From Andalucia godoyi (Eukaryota > Discoba > Jakobea > Jakobida > Andaluciidae), in the NCBI GenBank assembly GCA_009859145.1, contig VRVR01000004.1:310001-374000 (forward strand): a stretch of DNA of 64,000 bases, read 5' to 3'. Every line of letters starts with the position of its first letter. The first letter of the stretch is position 1. The position numbers and the translations under genes are program-made. This document shows, piece after piece, positions 9,102 to 19,414 of this stretch. A model generated the notes under the pieces. The model saw only the letters and a list, made by a program, of their open reading frames with translations. It was not told where the DNA came from and did no database searches.

Positions 9102-9806
9102 GAACCACAACAACTATAACCACGGAGAGACAGAGGAAAAAAAAAACAGTGAAACACCCACAAAAAAATGACGCAGTCGAACAATCAAGCGTTGCACTTT
9201 CAAAAACACTGTGCATATGGCGGTTTTGGAAACATACATTCTTGGTTTACAGCAGGCATCATGCGTTTTTTTGTTTCCCGCTCTCACATTTAAAACCTCC
9301 CGCCTTTCTTTCTCGCTTCCTTGGTTGTTTCTCCCTTTCCTTTTTCACGCGCTGGCGGTGCCGACTCGGCGCAGACGAAAACCCCGAACTCTGCGTCCGT
9401 GCGTATTGATTGACAAGGGTGGCCTGCGTTCTTTGGTGAAACAAGCAAGGGTTGGTGACGTCGCAAATGTTGGTTCGTCTCACCTGACGAAAATGCTGCT
9501 GCGCTGAGCATGAAGCTGGAGGAGCGCACAGCCCAGTTAACAGCGGAGTGTCGATCACGACTGACACCCACTGTTCCACGAAGTTGTCTGGTTTCTTCGG
9601 ATTCGGCGAACTGGTGAAAAGCCAGTTTCTGGCGAATAGTGTCTGTGTCACGCCGTAAAAAAAACCGACACGTTACGAATACAACTCAGTCTGCATATGT
9701 TATTTACGTACGTATCAGATTCAGAACTCCAACGCATTCGATATCGCTTCGCCCACCACCGGCCGGCGGTCGCCCGAGATGGAACTGGAACAACAGGTCG
9801 GATGGC
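9102..9806. other. Intergenic region with possible 5' UTR intron of the 8751 gene
   Basis: About 700 bp. On the minus strand a good 3' splice site (TTATAG at 9114-9119) and a candidate donor GTGAGA (first base 9483) frame a 370-nt putative 5' UTR intron. The minus-strand frame 9484-9651 is open and joins in frame, but it has no ATG, so it is probably untranslated. Nothing else is recognisable. Confidence 0.35.
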
Positions 9807-10573
9807 TTAATCTTGGTCTTCGGACGGCGTCCTATCCTGTGTGATATCAAACACAAAGTCTGCGAGCTTGGCCAAATCCCCGACGGCAATCTGGAGCTTC
9901 AGATCGACTTCTCCGCCTCCCATCCAAATACGAGCATCTGGCCCAAGATCTGCAATTTCCTTTGCGACAATCACTGGTATTTTGCACTTCATTCCAATGG
10001 GGGTCACTGCATTATGAATGTATCCAGAAAGCTCAAGAGACTCGGCATCCGGGGCAAGAGAATAGTACACTTGTGGCTTTCGAAGCGCACCTTTCAAAAC
10101 CTCCAATCGAATAGATCGATTCAAACTCGGCGAATTCATCTTTCCTCCCAATCCATACGCATTATCAGACACCCGAAAAAGCAACAGGATGAGTGAGAGA
10201 AAAGCACATGAAAAACTACACCCACAAGCCAATAAATAAATTACAAAAAATAATGTAGAGTGCATACCTTTGCAGTGTAAGGCAGGACAACAAGAATGTA
10301 GCGCTGCGGACACGGCTGGTCGAGTGGGATCGCCTGGTTGGACACAATCATGGATTTGCACAAGTAGTTTTCTGCCGGAGCACCCAAAAACTCCTTGCGC
10401 GACGAAAGCGGCATATCGTAGTAATGCGAGGGACACCGTTTGATGCGTGCCGAGCGGATTCCCATTGCAAAACACCGATTCAGAAACTCGACTGCGATCT
10501 TGTCCGTTATCTTTTCAGAAATTGCATTGACACGACTCTCTAAATCAGACACTCTGGTCTCAATCGCTGTCAT
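9807..10573 (-). CDS. YbaK/ProX-type aminoacyl-tRNA deacylase domain protein
   Basis: Two exons, 10573-10268 and 10139-9807, flank a 128-nt intron (GTATGC ... AAAG) and give 212 residues. Exon 1 begins MTAIETRVSDLESRV, a short coiled coil, then the domain start YILVVLPYTAK. Exon 2 resumes MNSPSLNRSIRLEVL. The editing-domain signature is clear: SGYIHNAVTPIGMKCKIPV, then IWMGGGEVDLKLQIAVGDL. These stand-alone domains hydrolyse mischarged tRNAs (Cys- or Ala-tRNA(Pro)) in trans. The eukaryotic form with an N-terminal coiled coil is known in protists. The phase-0 junction reproduces the expected family sequence AKxNSxxL, which supports the splice call. A 124-bp CT tract lies 48 bp upstream of the start. 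Confidence 0.75.
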
Positions 10574-10615
10574 GCTTGCCCTAATTATGTTATCGCTCCT
10601 CTCAGCACCCTTCTT

Positions 10616-11180
<565 letters not shown>

Positions 11181-13703
11181 ATGAGTTCGGTGTTTCCAGA
11201 AACCGGCAGTCTGTTGGACCATTCAGAGCCCAGAGACGCACAGGATCCGTTTGGATCGAGCCTCATTGATGGGATCCGTCGATCTCTTGATGACTTGTTT
11301 CCAGCTGATTCACCTCCTTCGCAACGGTCCAGAACGGTCGATCAGACTCATAATGGCGGTGGTGGGGCGAGTGCATCACTGGCGGCGGGAAAAGGAAATA
11401 GTCATGCACAACAGGAGTTTCTGATGAACGATGACGCGATGCATCATCGCCATCCTATGGGAAACGGGATCCGTGATGATCCTGGCATGCAGCATGCAAA
11501 CCATCTCCATCATCATACCCACGTTCCTTCTCATTCTCATCGTCCATACGCGCAACAAAACACCCAACAGTATCATTTTCCGCAACAACATCATGAATCT
11601 CAGCAGTTCGGTGGCGGATTCGGTGCGAGCATGGAGATGATTGAGAGCATGTCTGCTGGAAGAATGCTTGATCAGCGCAGACCGGGTAGTCATAATCAGA
11701 CGAACAGAAATCCAAAGCATGGGGACACAAGAGAAGCTCCGCAGATGTTCGGAGCGACTGTGCAGCGAAACCGTTCATACGGACACGGACATGGCCATGG
11801 CAACTTTGCACCCGTCCATCAGCAGCAACAATACTTTCCAGATGACAGTTCTAATCGTCCTACTACTAATAATACTGGTGGCCGAAGAATGCAGGTTCAT
11901 CAATATCAGCATGCTGCACGAAGTGGGCGTCAAGGTGGAGGAGGTCACCACAACGGCAACAGCAACAATGGTGGCCACGAGAATCCTGCTATTGCTGCAC
12001 TGCTCCAGGTCCTCGGCGGAGGACCGCAAACAAACAGCGCGGGAACCACAACCACGTATCCCTCGCTGGACCACCTTACCCCAGCCCTGCTTCGAGGTAG
12101 AATCAGCCAGCTTGCGAAAGACCAGTACATGTGTATGTTTCTGCAGATGAAAATCCAGGAAGGGTCCAACATCATCTGGCGTGATGCAATCTACCAAGAG
12201 ATATACGACATCCTGCCGGAGATCATGAAGAGCAAATTCGGAAACTATCTCTTTTCGAAACTTTTTGAATACGCAACGTTTTCCCAGCGAGCAGCCATGA
12301 TTCGGCGCACTGCAGCTGACATCGTCTCCATCAGTATTGATGAACACGGCACCTGGGCTGTGCAAAAAATGATTCAGTTCTTGATGACTCCTTCGCCTGT
12401 CGGACAAACAGTCAGCGCTGCGCTTGTCCCCATTCTCGGTGACACGTCCTCTCGAGAGGACAGCGAGAGGGCACTCCGGTCAGCAGTTGTGGTTTTCGTG
12501 AATGCGCTGAAGGGCCATGTGGTGTCTCTTGTCAAACACTTCAATGGTAATCATGCAATTGCAAAGTGTTTGGAGCATCTGCCTCCGGAAGACAACCAGT
12601 TCATCTACGATGCGATCTCGGGAAGGGCAGTAGAAGTGGCCACGCATCAGCAAGGATGCATTGTCTTGCAGCGCTGCATCCATTTCGCAAATGAAGATCG
12701 ACGAATCCAGCTGGGCCTGGAGCTTGCAGTGTATGCCGTAGAACTGGCGCAGCACGAGTTTGCGAACTACGCGATTCAGTTTGTGGTAGCCTTGCAAAAT
12801 GCTGTTCTGACGAAGGAGATTGTGTCAAAGTTCTACGGTCATATCCACCATTTCTGTGTCCATCGCTTCGCATCACATGTTGTCGAGAAAGCACTGGAAT
12901 TTTCAGGCCCCGCAGTGCGCTCGGTCATTATCGGAGAAATGATTGAGAACATCCTCCAGCTGATTCGTGATCCATATGGAAATTACGTCATTCAAAAGGC
13001 CTTGACTCTCTGTGATCCTTCGGAGTTCGAGCTTCTGGCAAGCGCAATCCGCCCAAAGCTCCAACTCATTCGCAACAAGCCGTATGGCGAGAAACTTGAT
13101 GCCATCGTCAACAAACAAGAAAGCAACAATTCTGGTGATTCTTCTCGATCACGTCCTCGCAGAAATGCCGCGGGAAAGCGCCCTCATTTACAGCAAACGA
13201 TGTTGTTTGTTGACCCCGACACTCCGCCTCCTTCCGGCAGACACCATGCGAATGCAGCCAACCCCGCAGGCATATTTGGAATCGCTCATCCATCGGAGCA
13301 AACGGATTCCGCGGATCACAGTCTGTATCCCATGATGTACCGCAGTCCTTTGCCGTATTCGTCACACTATTCACCTGCTTCCGGCTCCGCATTTGCAGAT
13401 GTGGATTACTCTGTGCCCGCAAGTTCTGCCCAACATGCGCTCCCCCAAGGCAATCTGCACACCCATCGAGACTCTTCCTGCGAGACAGACCGTCCTCAGT
13501 GGATGTACAATCGTGGACCGTACGACCCAGTGAACAAGGCATCAAATGATTGGGGTGGTCCCCCCCTTGCATCGTTTCTGAATCCCTCCCGTCTCGCCCC
13601 GGTTCCGTATGTTCGTCCGAGTAGCGCATCCGCGCTCCCGCGGGACATTGCTTTTGCTCGGCCGGATGCACAGTTTTCCAAACAGTCGGCAACACGGCGC
13701 TGA
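11181..13703 (+). CDS. PUM: Pumilio (PUF) RNA-binding protein
   Basis: An 840-residue PUF protein that binds 3' UTR elements and recruits deadenylation or repression factors in the cytoplasm. The N-terminal 290 residues are low complexity (His, Gln, Gly, Asn rich). The Pumilio homology domain spans about 297-645 with eight repeats. Their recognition helices read roughly YMCMFLQM, FGNYLFSKL, HGTWAVQKM, NGNHAIAKCL, QGCIVLQRC, FANYAIQFV, FASHVVEKAL and YGNYVIQKAL. By the PUF code, repeats 5-8 (C-Q, N/Y-Q, S/H-E, N/Y-Q) specify A, U, G, U, which reads as target core 5'-UGUA. Repeats 2-4 depart from the consensus triplets. A disordered Ser/Pro tail follows the domain. The start is the first in-frame ATG after an in-frame open stretch. 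No introns. Confidence 0.95.
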   Translation: MSSVFPETGSLLDHSEPRDAQDPFGSSLIDGIRRSLDDLFPADSPPSQRSRTVDQTHNGGGGASASLAAGKGNSHAQQEFLMNDDAMHHRHPMGNGIRDDPGMQHANHLHHHTHVPSHSHRPYAQQNTQQYHFPQQHHESQQFGGGFGASMEMIESMSAGRMLDQRRPGSHNQTNRNPKHGDTREAPQMFGATVQRNRSYGHGHGHGNFAPVHQQQQYFPDDSSNRPTTNNTGGRRMQVHQYQHAARSGRQGGGGHHNGNSNNGGHENPAIAALLQVLGGGPQTNSAGTTTTYPSLDHLTPALLRGRISQLAKDQYMCMFLQMKIQEGSNIIWRDAIYQEIYDILPEIMKSKFGNYLFSKLFEYATFSQRAAMIRRTAADIVSISIDEHGTWAVQKMIQFLMTPSPVGQTVSAALVPILGDTSSREDSERALRSAVVVFVNALKGHVVSLVKHFNGNHAIAKCLEHLPPEDNQFIYDAISGRAVEVATHQQGCIVLQRCIHFANEDRRIQLGLELAVYAVELAQHEFANYAIQFVVALQNAVLTKEIVSKFYGHIHHFCVHRFASHVVEKALEFSGPAVRSVIIGEMIENILQLIRDPYGNYVIQKALTLCDPSEFELLASAIRPKLQLIRNKPYGEKLDAIVNKQESNNSGDSSRSRPRRNAAGKRPHLQQTMLFVDPDTPPPSGRHHANAANPAGIFGIAHPSEQTDSADHSLYPMMYRSPLPYSSHYSPASGSAFADVDYSVPASSAQHALPQGNLHTHRDSSCETDRPQWMYNRGPYDPVNKASNDWGGPPLASFLNPSRLAPVPYVRPSSASALPRDIAFARPDAQFSKQSATRR

Positions 13704-13785
13704 ATCTGTGAATACAGTGGGTCTTGCATTCCTGTTCCCCGCCCTGATGCTGTTCTCTCCTACCTTCTTTTCCTTCTCTGTGTGT

Positions 13786-14788
13786 ATGTTTCGGAAGCAG
13801 ATGAGATTGCGATACTGTTGTTGGTGGTCCATCATGCTGCTTCTCTTCCGATTGCTGTTCTTTATCCTTTATCTGTATTCTTTTTTTCGTACATTAAACC
13901 CCCCAAACCGGAAATCGGCATCTTTTGACAAGCTTTTCCTTCGTCGAAAATCGAGAAACGTATGTAGTAGTAGTGGATACGAAAACCCCGAAGAAAAGAG
14001 CGTTGAATTCTCCCAATACCTCGTGTCCCACTTCTGCAGCTGGCTTCTGCTTCATTTTTTAATTAAAAACTCTGTTTGCTTTGGTCGACATCCATTCCTT
14101 GTCATGAATGGAAAAACAAGAACTGATCGATGCGTTGACAAGTATAAGCGTGGAGGCGCACAACATTCCCCATGTATGCTATATGCCTTTCCATTGACGA
14201 AGAAGAACGAAGCAAGAGTCGATCATGTTTGAACTGCTGCTAACTGTGTTTATGATTTTGTCTGTTTACGCCATCTCCTTTTCACTGTTCGTGATGTGCT
14301 GTTTATAGTGGATTCTGGAAAAAGTTCATAATATGGCGTACGAAATTGCAGTCGATGACCACGAGATTCACCTGTACGACGCATTTGCATTGTACTCTCT
14401 CTGTGTGATCTATGATGAACTGCGAAAGCACAATGAAGCCAAGATTGAAAAGGATGCGATGGATGCCGAGAATGATGATTTCGACCCTTCCTCGATTGAT
14501 TTCGATGTGGACAGCCCATCAAGGAGTGATAGTGGCAGCGGCGGCAGCGAAGATGTCAGCCAAGAAGACGTGGGATGCAGTGAGGATCTTGACAGAACGG
14601 ACGACGGCTCAGGAACCGGAATGGATCCTACTGAAGACGACAGAGAAGACGACGACGACCAAAGTGGCTCTGAGGATTCAAGCGTTGACGACGCTGGTGA
14701 CGACGGTGTTTCCTCTGGCGAATCAAGCGATGTACAGGCTTCTGAATCAGCATCCGATTCTTCGTCGGTGAATGCATCATCCTCTTAA
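13786..14788 (+). CDS. Membrane protein with highly acidic tail, two exons (proposed)
   Basis: Exon 2 (14309-14788) encodes WILEKVHNMAYEIAVDDHEI, a short helical core, then a roughly 90-residue Asp/Glu/Ser tail. In frame, exon 1 (from an ATG at 13786; 13747 and 13801 are alternatives, end 13959) encodes a hydrophobic segment WWSIMLLLFRLLFFILYLYSFF and a basic stretch ending LRRKSRN. The proposed 349-nt intron starts GTATGT at 13960 and ends TTTATAG at 14308 after a pyrimidine tract; the join is phase 0 and gives 217 residues. Without the upstream exon the gene would start at 14333 (151 aa). An AT palindrome at 14056-14069 inside the putative intron could instead be a promoter for that shorter form. 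The family is not recognised. Confidence 0.45.
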
Positions 14789-14838
14789 GCAAGGTTGTTT
14801 CCAGTACGAGGTGAATGAACACGGAAGAAAGCGGAGGG

Positions 14839-14841
<3 letters not shown>

Positions 14842-14926
<85 letters not shown>
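14842..14926. repeat. (GA)42 microsatellite
   Basis: An uninterrupted GA run of 85 bp followed by a short TG run (14927-14942), between the convergent 3' ends of the genes at 14788 and 15017. Confidence 0.97.
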
Positions 14927-14928
<2 letters not shown>

Positions 14929-15016
14929 CGTGTGTGTGTGTGCGCAGTCAATAGTAAGTTCTCATGCTCATAAATACTTATATACATTTAAACGACAAAA
15001 AAGCGACGATGACGCA

Positions 15017-16060
15017 CTATGCGGCGCCAGATTCCGCGTCAGAGTCTGGATCATCGTTACCGAACATTGCGAGCAGTTCAGGAAGGACTGGAGGTGGGCT
15101 TGGAGGGATGAATTCGAAAATTTGACGATCTCCATCGACGCTCGAAGACACGGCCGGCCAACCTTTTCGTGAACGTAGACCGTCGCAAAAGACATCTGCA
15201 TCGCGTTCCTTTTCAAACGTAACATACGCCGTCTCCGCATGGTTGCTCTCGACGACAACCGTCCGATTGGTCGAGTCAATCAGCCGGACATCTGCAATAT
15301 CTTCGACGGGAAAACCACGAGCTCGCTTCTCTCGAACCGAAATCACCAAAACCTCGGTTTTCGCAGACGTCAACAGGCGCTCTGGAATTGCAATCGGTTC
15401 ATCAAACTGATCCATTGTGGCCACCCGGACGGTTACAAACTTCATCGCCTTTGCAGAAGACAAGATGGAAGATAGAGAAGTCTGCGAAGACGATGCAGAG
15501 CCATACACAACTTGCAGCGCGGCCATTCCTGCATTGATCCGTGCAACATACATCTCTTTCACAGCCATCAGCTCTCTTCCCGGGCCCGACGCCACGCTCT
15601 CGGATTTCGTAAAATCACCTGCGCCTGCGCCTGCGCTAGCAGTGGATGCAGATGCGGAACCCGGCGTTGATGATGAAACCACTGAATTGGAGCGGAGTCC
15701 AGCCTTGTACCGAATGTCCGACTGGATGACACACAGCCGCAGTTGGTGAGTGGTTTTGCGTTCTTGATCACGACATGCATTTTCAAAATCCTCGGTGTAG
15801 CGATTCGACTTTCGAGTATACTCCCCATGAGACACAATCTGTGTGACACGGCTCATGTCCTGGTCGATCTCTCGAAACAGCGAGCCAAACGCACGCACAA
15901 CTTCGCGCAAGCTCGGCACCTCTTCGTCGTCGTCAGTGGATCCGGGCGTTCCTCTCGAATCCATTGGAGCTGCCATTTCAAAACCAGACAAGCCATGGCT
16001 ACCACGGCTGTTATGACTACTACTGTGACCTGCGACTCCCTGATTTGAATGCTGAGACAC

Positions 16061-16114
<54 letters not shown>

Positions 16115-16333
16115 CTGCGACGGATGTTTTCCAAAAGCCTCTGAAATTGCAGACACTGGGTCCAGGCGATGTGTGTGTACAGAATGAAGCTCGGGTTCCG
16201 CGTCCGGGCGAAAAAAAGGAAATACTGATCGGGGGTCAAAATTGGATCGAAACGAATAGCGTCGAACGGCTGCTGCCGCCGACTGCGAGTTCATTCTTGT
16301 TAGCGGCGGAGGCCGTTCTCGAGCTGCCGTCAT
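15017..16333 (-). CDS. Unrecognised protein with poly-His/poly-Gln run and central helical domain
   Basis: 438 residues from the ATG at 16333 (MTAARERPPPLTRMNSQS); the frame is open further upstream but without an ATG. Near residue 75 there is a six-histidine run followed by about eleven glutamines, encoded by ATG/CTG-type triplet repeats at 16062-16113, so the length may vary. Residues about 135-210 form a probable coiled coil (SLREVVRAFGSLFREIDQDM onward). The C-terminal part (about 310-420) alternates strands and ends with a helix (EKERDADVFCDGLRSRKGW), which would fit a PH-like fold. The acidic end is DDPDSDAESGAA. No signal peptide or membrane segment. No family assigned. Confidence 0.55.
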
Positions 16334-16801
16334 TCCACTCCCCTCCCACTCTTCAACCCAAATGCATGAACAATAACAGCTTGTACCAAAAAGATCCAGA
16401 GCCTCATCGAAATCCGACTGCACATGGAAGGTACGCTTTTTTATGCCTTTTTCATTATTGTCCACCGTAGTTGCATCCGTCTTCAGTTTCCTGGGAGGGC
16501 GTTTGTTGATGCAAGAACGTGATACAAACGGACTTATTCGAAAAGAGTCCGGCAAGTGCGATAGGAAAAATCCCCCGATAGCGGCTCGCAACGATTCTCC
16601 GAAAGGCGGGGCCGCAAAGACAGCTGCTTTTTTGGTATATATACATACATATATATTTTACGTGAAACGATCGCAAAGCAGTTGGGAAAAGCCGGGGGCG
16701 TGTGGGGGTTACCGAAGGAACACTTGGAGAAGAGGAGAGCAGAAAACAGGAAGGGGAAAAAAGGAAAAACGACAATGATGATGATGTTAAACACACTGAA
16801 G
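16334..16801. promoter_or_regulatory. Divergent intergenic region with TATA-like stretch
   Basis: About 470 bp between divergent starts at 16333 (-) and 16802 (+). A run of TATATA-type sequence lies at about 16636-16660 (GGTATATATACATAC), some 145 bp upstream of the plus-strand start. No gene recognised. The frame of the minus-strand gene stays open across part of it. Confidence 0.35.
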
Positions 16802-17275
16802 ATGGCGTCCATTGATTATTGGTTACCGACGTCATCCAACGCATGTGAAACAGCCTCTCCTGCGTTGGACTGTCATCCTTCGTCGCTGCGCAAACGAACT
16901 GCCGAATCGCCGGTGCTTTGGGGAGAGTTTAGCGATGTGATCAAGCGGCTTGTTTTGTCACAGAATCGGATCAACAGACTGCATCTGCAACTTCATGTTC
17001 TTCACTACGCAAATAACATCCGGAACAAAACGGAAATTGCTGCGCTGCATCGACAGGTGTCACAGCTCAAGTCCATTACGCAGTCGCAGTCTTGGTACAA
17101 CCACCTTTATGAACTCATCTTGGTGACTGCGTGTGCTATTCTCGCTATGAAATGGACGACTCCGTGGACCCTCCGACTCGCCGCACTGTGTTTTATTCTA
17201 TGGTACGCACGGCATCGAATGCACACCTTTGCGCCGTTGGTATCGACCGTTGCTCAACGACTTCCATTCTGGTGA
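16802..17275 (+). CDS. Small membrane protein with C-terminal hairpin (157 aa)
   Basis: 157 residues from ATG 16802 (MASIDYWLPTSSNACE). The middle (residues 45-95) is an amphipathic, probably coiled-coil helix (FSDVIKRLVLSQNRINRLHLQL). The C-terminal 55 residues contain two closely spaced hydrophobic segments, LILVTACAILAMKW and LRLAALCFILWYARH, separated by only a few residues, i.e. a hairpin. Such coiled-coil plus hairpin proteins occur in ER, peroxisome or outer mitochondrial membranes, but no family is recognised. It converges on the mitochondrial carrier gene with 53 bp between stops. Confidence 0.55.
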   Translation: MASIDYWLPTSSNACETASPALDCHPSSLRKRTAESPVLWGEFSDVIKRLVLSQNRINRLHLQLHVLHYANNIRNKTEIAALHRQVSQLKSITQSQSWYNHLYELILVTACAILAMKWTTPWTLRLAALCFILWYARHRMHTFAPLVSTVAQRLPFW

Positions 17276-17328
17276 AGTTGTCAAATCGAGCCAATTTTTT
17301 CTGATACAGGATGTATGAGGTGCTACGA

Positions 17329-18423
17329 CTACTCGAGAGTTGCAGATGGAGAGTACTTTTTGCTCATGGATTTTGCAAATGGCTGGACTTCTTCCCACGT
17401 GCGATCGACATCCTGGCCCCTTCGATCGATCCAGTCCAAACGGGAGTCAATCGACTCCCAGACGTATGCAGCAAGGAACGCAGCCGGAAACCCTCGCATT
17501 ACCGTTGCGGAAATACCTCTGACCAGCAATCCTGCGGATTCCGCCTTCCACATCGCTCTGAACTTCATGGATTCCAAGCCAGCTTTCCAAAACATGGTCC
17601 CAGAAGCATACGACTCCTTCCAAGGAGCATTGTGCGGAACCTCGGCCATCGCCCTTTTTCTCAGAACATCAAATGGATGCGACAGCAAACATCCCACCAA
17701 TGCACCAAACGCCGCGGCCGTCGCAAAGTCGCCTGTGGAAAACTGCACGTCGTTGATATCCCCTTCTGCCGCTTGGAGCCGATTGCTCGTCTTCACATGC
17801 TTGAGCTTTTCATACACAAACCACGAAGTCGAGTACAGGACTGCTGCACCCGCCATCGAAGGCACAAGCCCTCGAGTAAGCATTCCGGACCAAAACACCC
17901 TCTTGTTCTCTCGAGGACTGAAGATAGCCTGGCGTCGAGTGGCCAGAACCGTCAGAGGATGCGTGGCCGCAGTGGCGGTGACCGCCGACAGAGATAAAAT
18001 CAACGGTGTGGAAGTGTAATAGTCAAACGGAACCTGGTGTTTCAGATACAAAAATGTGCGATACTGGATCGCCATGAAAAGCGGTATTCGTAAAATCGAT
18101 GGACCAAGGCCCCTGAACAGCCCACGCACACCCTCCGACTCGTAAATGTCCACAAACGAGAAAAGAAAGGTCTTGTATTTTGGCTTTGGGACCAGCGTCT
18201 GCAGTTGAAAACGCGTCTTCACGACTGAGAATGGCTGCAGCGCACTCCGGAGAACCATATGCGCTGCGATGCCGCTTAGGAGAAGTGAATGTGACTCATT
18301 TCGCATCGGATTCAGCAGCGAATACGGAGTCTTGAATACGAATTCGCGAGTATGAAACACTGCCGTCGTATCAAGCACACCCGCTGGCTTTTCTCCACTC
18401 AGATCAATTCCAGGAGCACTCAT
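17329..18423 (-). CDS. Mitochondrial carrier family (SLC25) protein
   Basis: A 364-residue carrier of the inner mitochondrial membrane. Three carrier signatures of the Px(D/E)xx(K/R) type are visible but degraded: PFSVVKTRFQ, PLTVLATRRQ and PFDVLRKRAM. Only the third keeps the acidic residue. The first repeat continues YESEGVRGLFRGLGPSILR, the classic matrix-helix motif. Six membrane helices are implied. The protein is longer than the usual 300 residues, with about 40 extra residues at the N-terminus and an extended C-terminus (WEEVQPFAKSMSKKYSPSATLE). Loss of the acidic residue in repeats 1 and 2 means the matrix salt-bridge network is incomplete, as in some non-transporting or outer-membrane family members. 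Substrate unknown. Confidence 0.85.
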   Translation of the reverse strand: MSAPGIDLSGEKPAGVLDTTAVFHTREFVFKTPYSLLNPMRNESHSLLLSGIAAHMVLRSALQPFSVVKTRFQLQTLVPKPKYKTFLFSFVDIYESEGVRGLFRGLGPSILRIPLFMAIQYRTFLYLKHQVPFDYYTSTPLILSLSAVTATAATHPLTVLATRRQAIFSPRENKRVFWSGMLTRGLVPSMAGAAVLYSTSWFVYEKLKHVKTSNRLQAAEGDINDVQFSTGDFATAAAFGALVGCLLSHPFDVLRKRAMAEVPHNAPWKESYASGTMFWKAGLESMKFRAMWKAESAGLLVRGISATVMRGFPAAFLAAYVWESIDSRLDWIDRRGQDVDRTWEEVQPFAKSMSKKYSPSATLE

Positions 18424-18726
18424 TCCTCTTCCTCCCCTTCTTCTTCTCCTTCTTCTCCTTCTTCTCCTTCTCCTTTTTCTTCTTTTTCTTCTTCTAATGG
18501 ATCAATCACGATAATAGCAATTCGGCGATTTGCTCAGCGAAAAAGCGTATTTTCAACATTGTCAAAGACGGTTCGCCGGATCTTTTTAAAGAAAGTAGCA
18601 GCGTTGTGTTTTTACAACAGGGTTCGGAAAAGTCAGACAGTGCGCAGAATAAATAGCGGATTTATAAGAAAACAATCGTGTACACTAACACCTACACCAT
18701 ACACTGAGCATGCATATCTACGAATA
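18424..18726. other. Upstream region of the carrier gene
   Basis: Starts with a 75-bp pure-pyrimidine run on the plus strand (18424-18497, CTT/CCT triplets), i.e. purine-rich on the carrier's own strand. The rest is AT-rich with no coding signal. Confidence 0.5.
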
Positions 18727-19172
18727 GACATGCATATTCAATCTTGCATCTCGTTGCCGCGAAGGGGATAGGCCCCAACACGCCTCACGGCGTTCTTCAG
18801 ATAAATGTTCCGCGCTCCGTTCCCAATCTCGATCAATGTGCGAGCCACGTTCTCAGCGTGGCACGTTGTTCCTGAGAAGGGTGCATTCTGATTCCAACGG
18901 CCCTATCAGTAGGCGTAGTGACACGTGGTCTCTTAGGAGGTCTGCGGGACCTAGGAGGCCCTGGCATCGAGCGGCGTAGGCGTAGGAGAATGCGTCATCC
19001 CAGCGCGCTCACGCCCATATTTGAATTAATAAAGTGGAACCAACGAATGATAGATGGCTACGCGTAAGCACGAATTCCTGTGAAACAAACGTGCTGGTGT
19101 CGGCCAGTATCGACCGTGTCTGTTTATGAATACTTCCGTATGCATGACAATGACGTGCTATTATTCAACGGT
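18727..19172. repeat. Dispersed repeat, copy 1 (short) of a decayed mobile element
   Basis: About 445 bp closely similar to 40835-41534 in the same orientation. Shared blocks include the stretch around 18760-18910, the stretch AATGCGTCAT...CATATTTGAATTAA near 18990-19030, and the block around 19100-19150. Copy 1 lacks about 250 bp and a further ~61 bp present in copy 2. Both copies start GACATGCATATTC (18727) and end near GTATGCATGAC (19138-19148), an imperfect inverted repeat with an ATGCAT core. Neither copy contains an intact gene. Confidence 0.8.
18833..18967 (-). pseudogene. TnpB/Fanzor-like N-terminal fragment, copy 1
   Basis: A minus-strand frame of 44 codons starting MPGPPRSRRPPKRPRV (basic, Pro/Arg-rich like a nuclear-localising leader) and continuing GIRMHPSQEQRATLRTWL before a stop. 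The second part matches the first helix-turn-helix of TnpB/Fanzor proteins, whose family pattern is a basic residue, I/L, P-T/N-x-E-Q-R, three or four residues, L, then W. In the same frame beyond the stop the text continues toward a GTxR-like string. Only the N-terminus is present; RuvC and zinc-ribbon parts are absent. It is a truncated relic. Confidence 0.45.
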
Positions 19173-19414
19173 ACCAACGACAATACCGACGACAACGACA
19201 GCGACAGCGACAGCGACATCGATAATAGCAGTGACAGTGAATATAAAATGACACACATACGCCCCATTCGCACATATACATGCGAAGAAAAGGAGGTTAA
19301 CGGTCATGTTGATGAAAAGTGAATAGGAGGCGATGTTCCCCTTATGAAATCAGGGTCTTCATGCAACTTGGCTGCATTCCTCATGTATCCCATCTAATGA
19401 AACAAAAAGATAGA
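19173..19414. other. Simple-sequence-rich spacer
   Basis: Contains a GACAGC-type tandem stretch (about 19180-19235) and no recognisable gene. It probably includes the 3' UTR of the minus-strand gene ending at 19415. Confidence 0.4.

Noticed and set aside
9484-9651. Minus-strand open stretch with donor GTGAGA, considered a coding first exon of the twin-CX9C gene
   Set aside because: It joins in frame but contains no ATG and no stop-free upstream start, so a 5' UTR exon is more likely.
14306-14308. In-frame TAG between a hydrophobic 27-codon frame and the acidic protein, first read as stop-codon readthrough
   Set aside because: The TAG is the end of a good 3' splice site (TTTATAG); the hydrophobic frame is the pyrimidine tract. 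A GTATGT donor at 13960 gives a simpler explanation.
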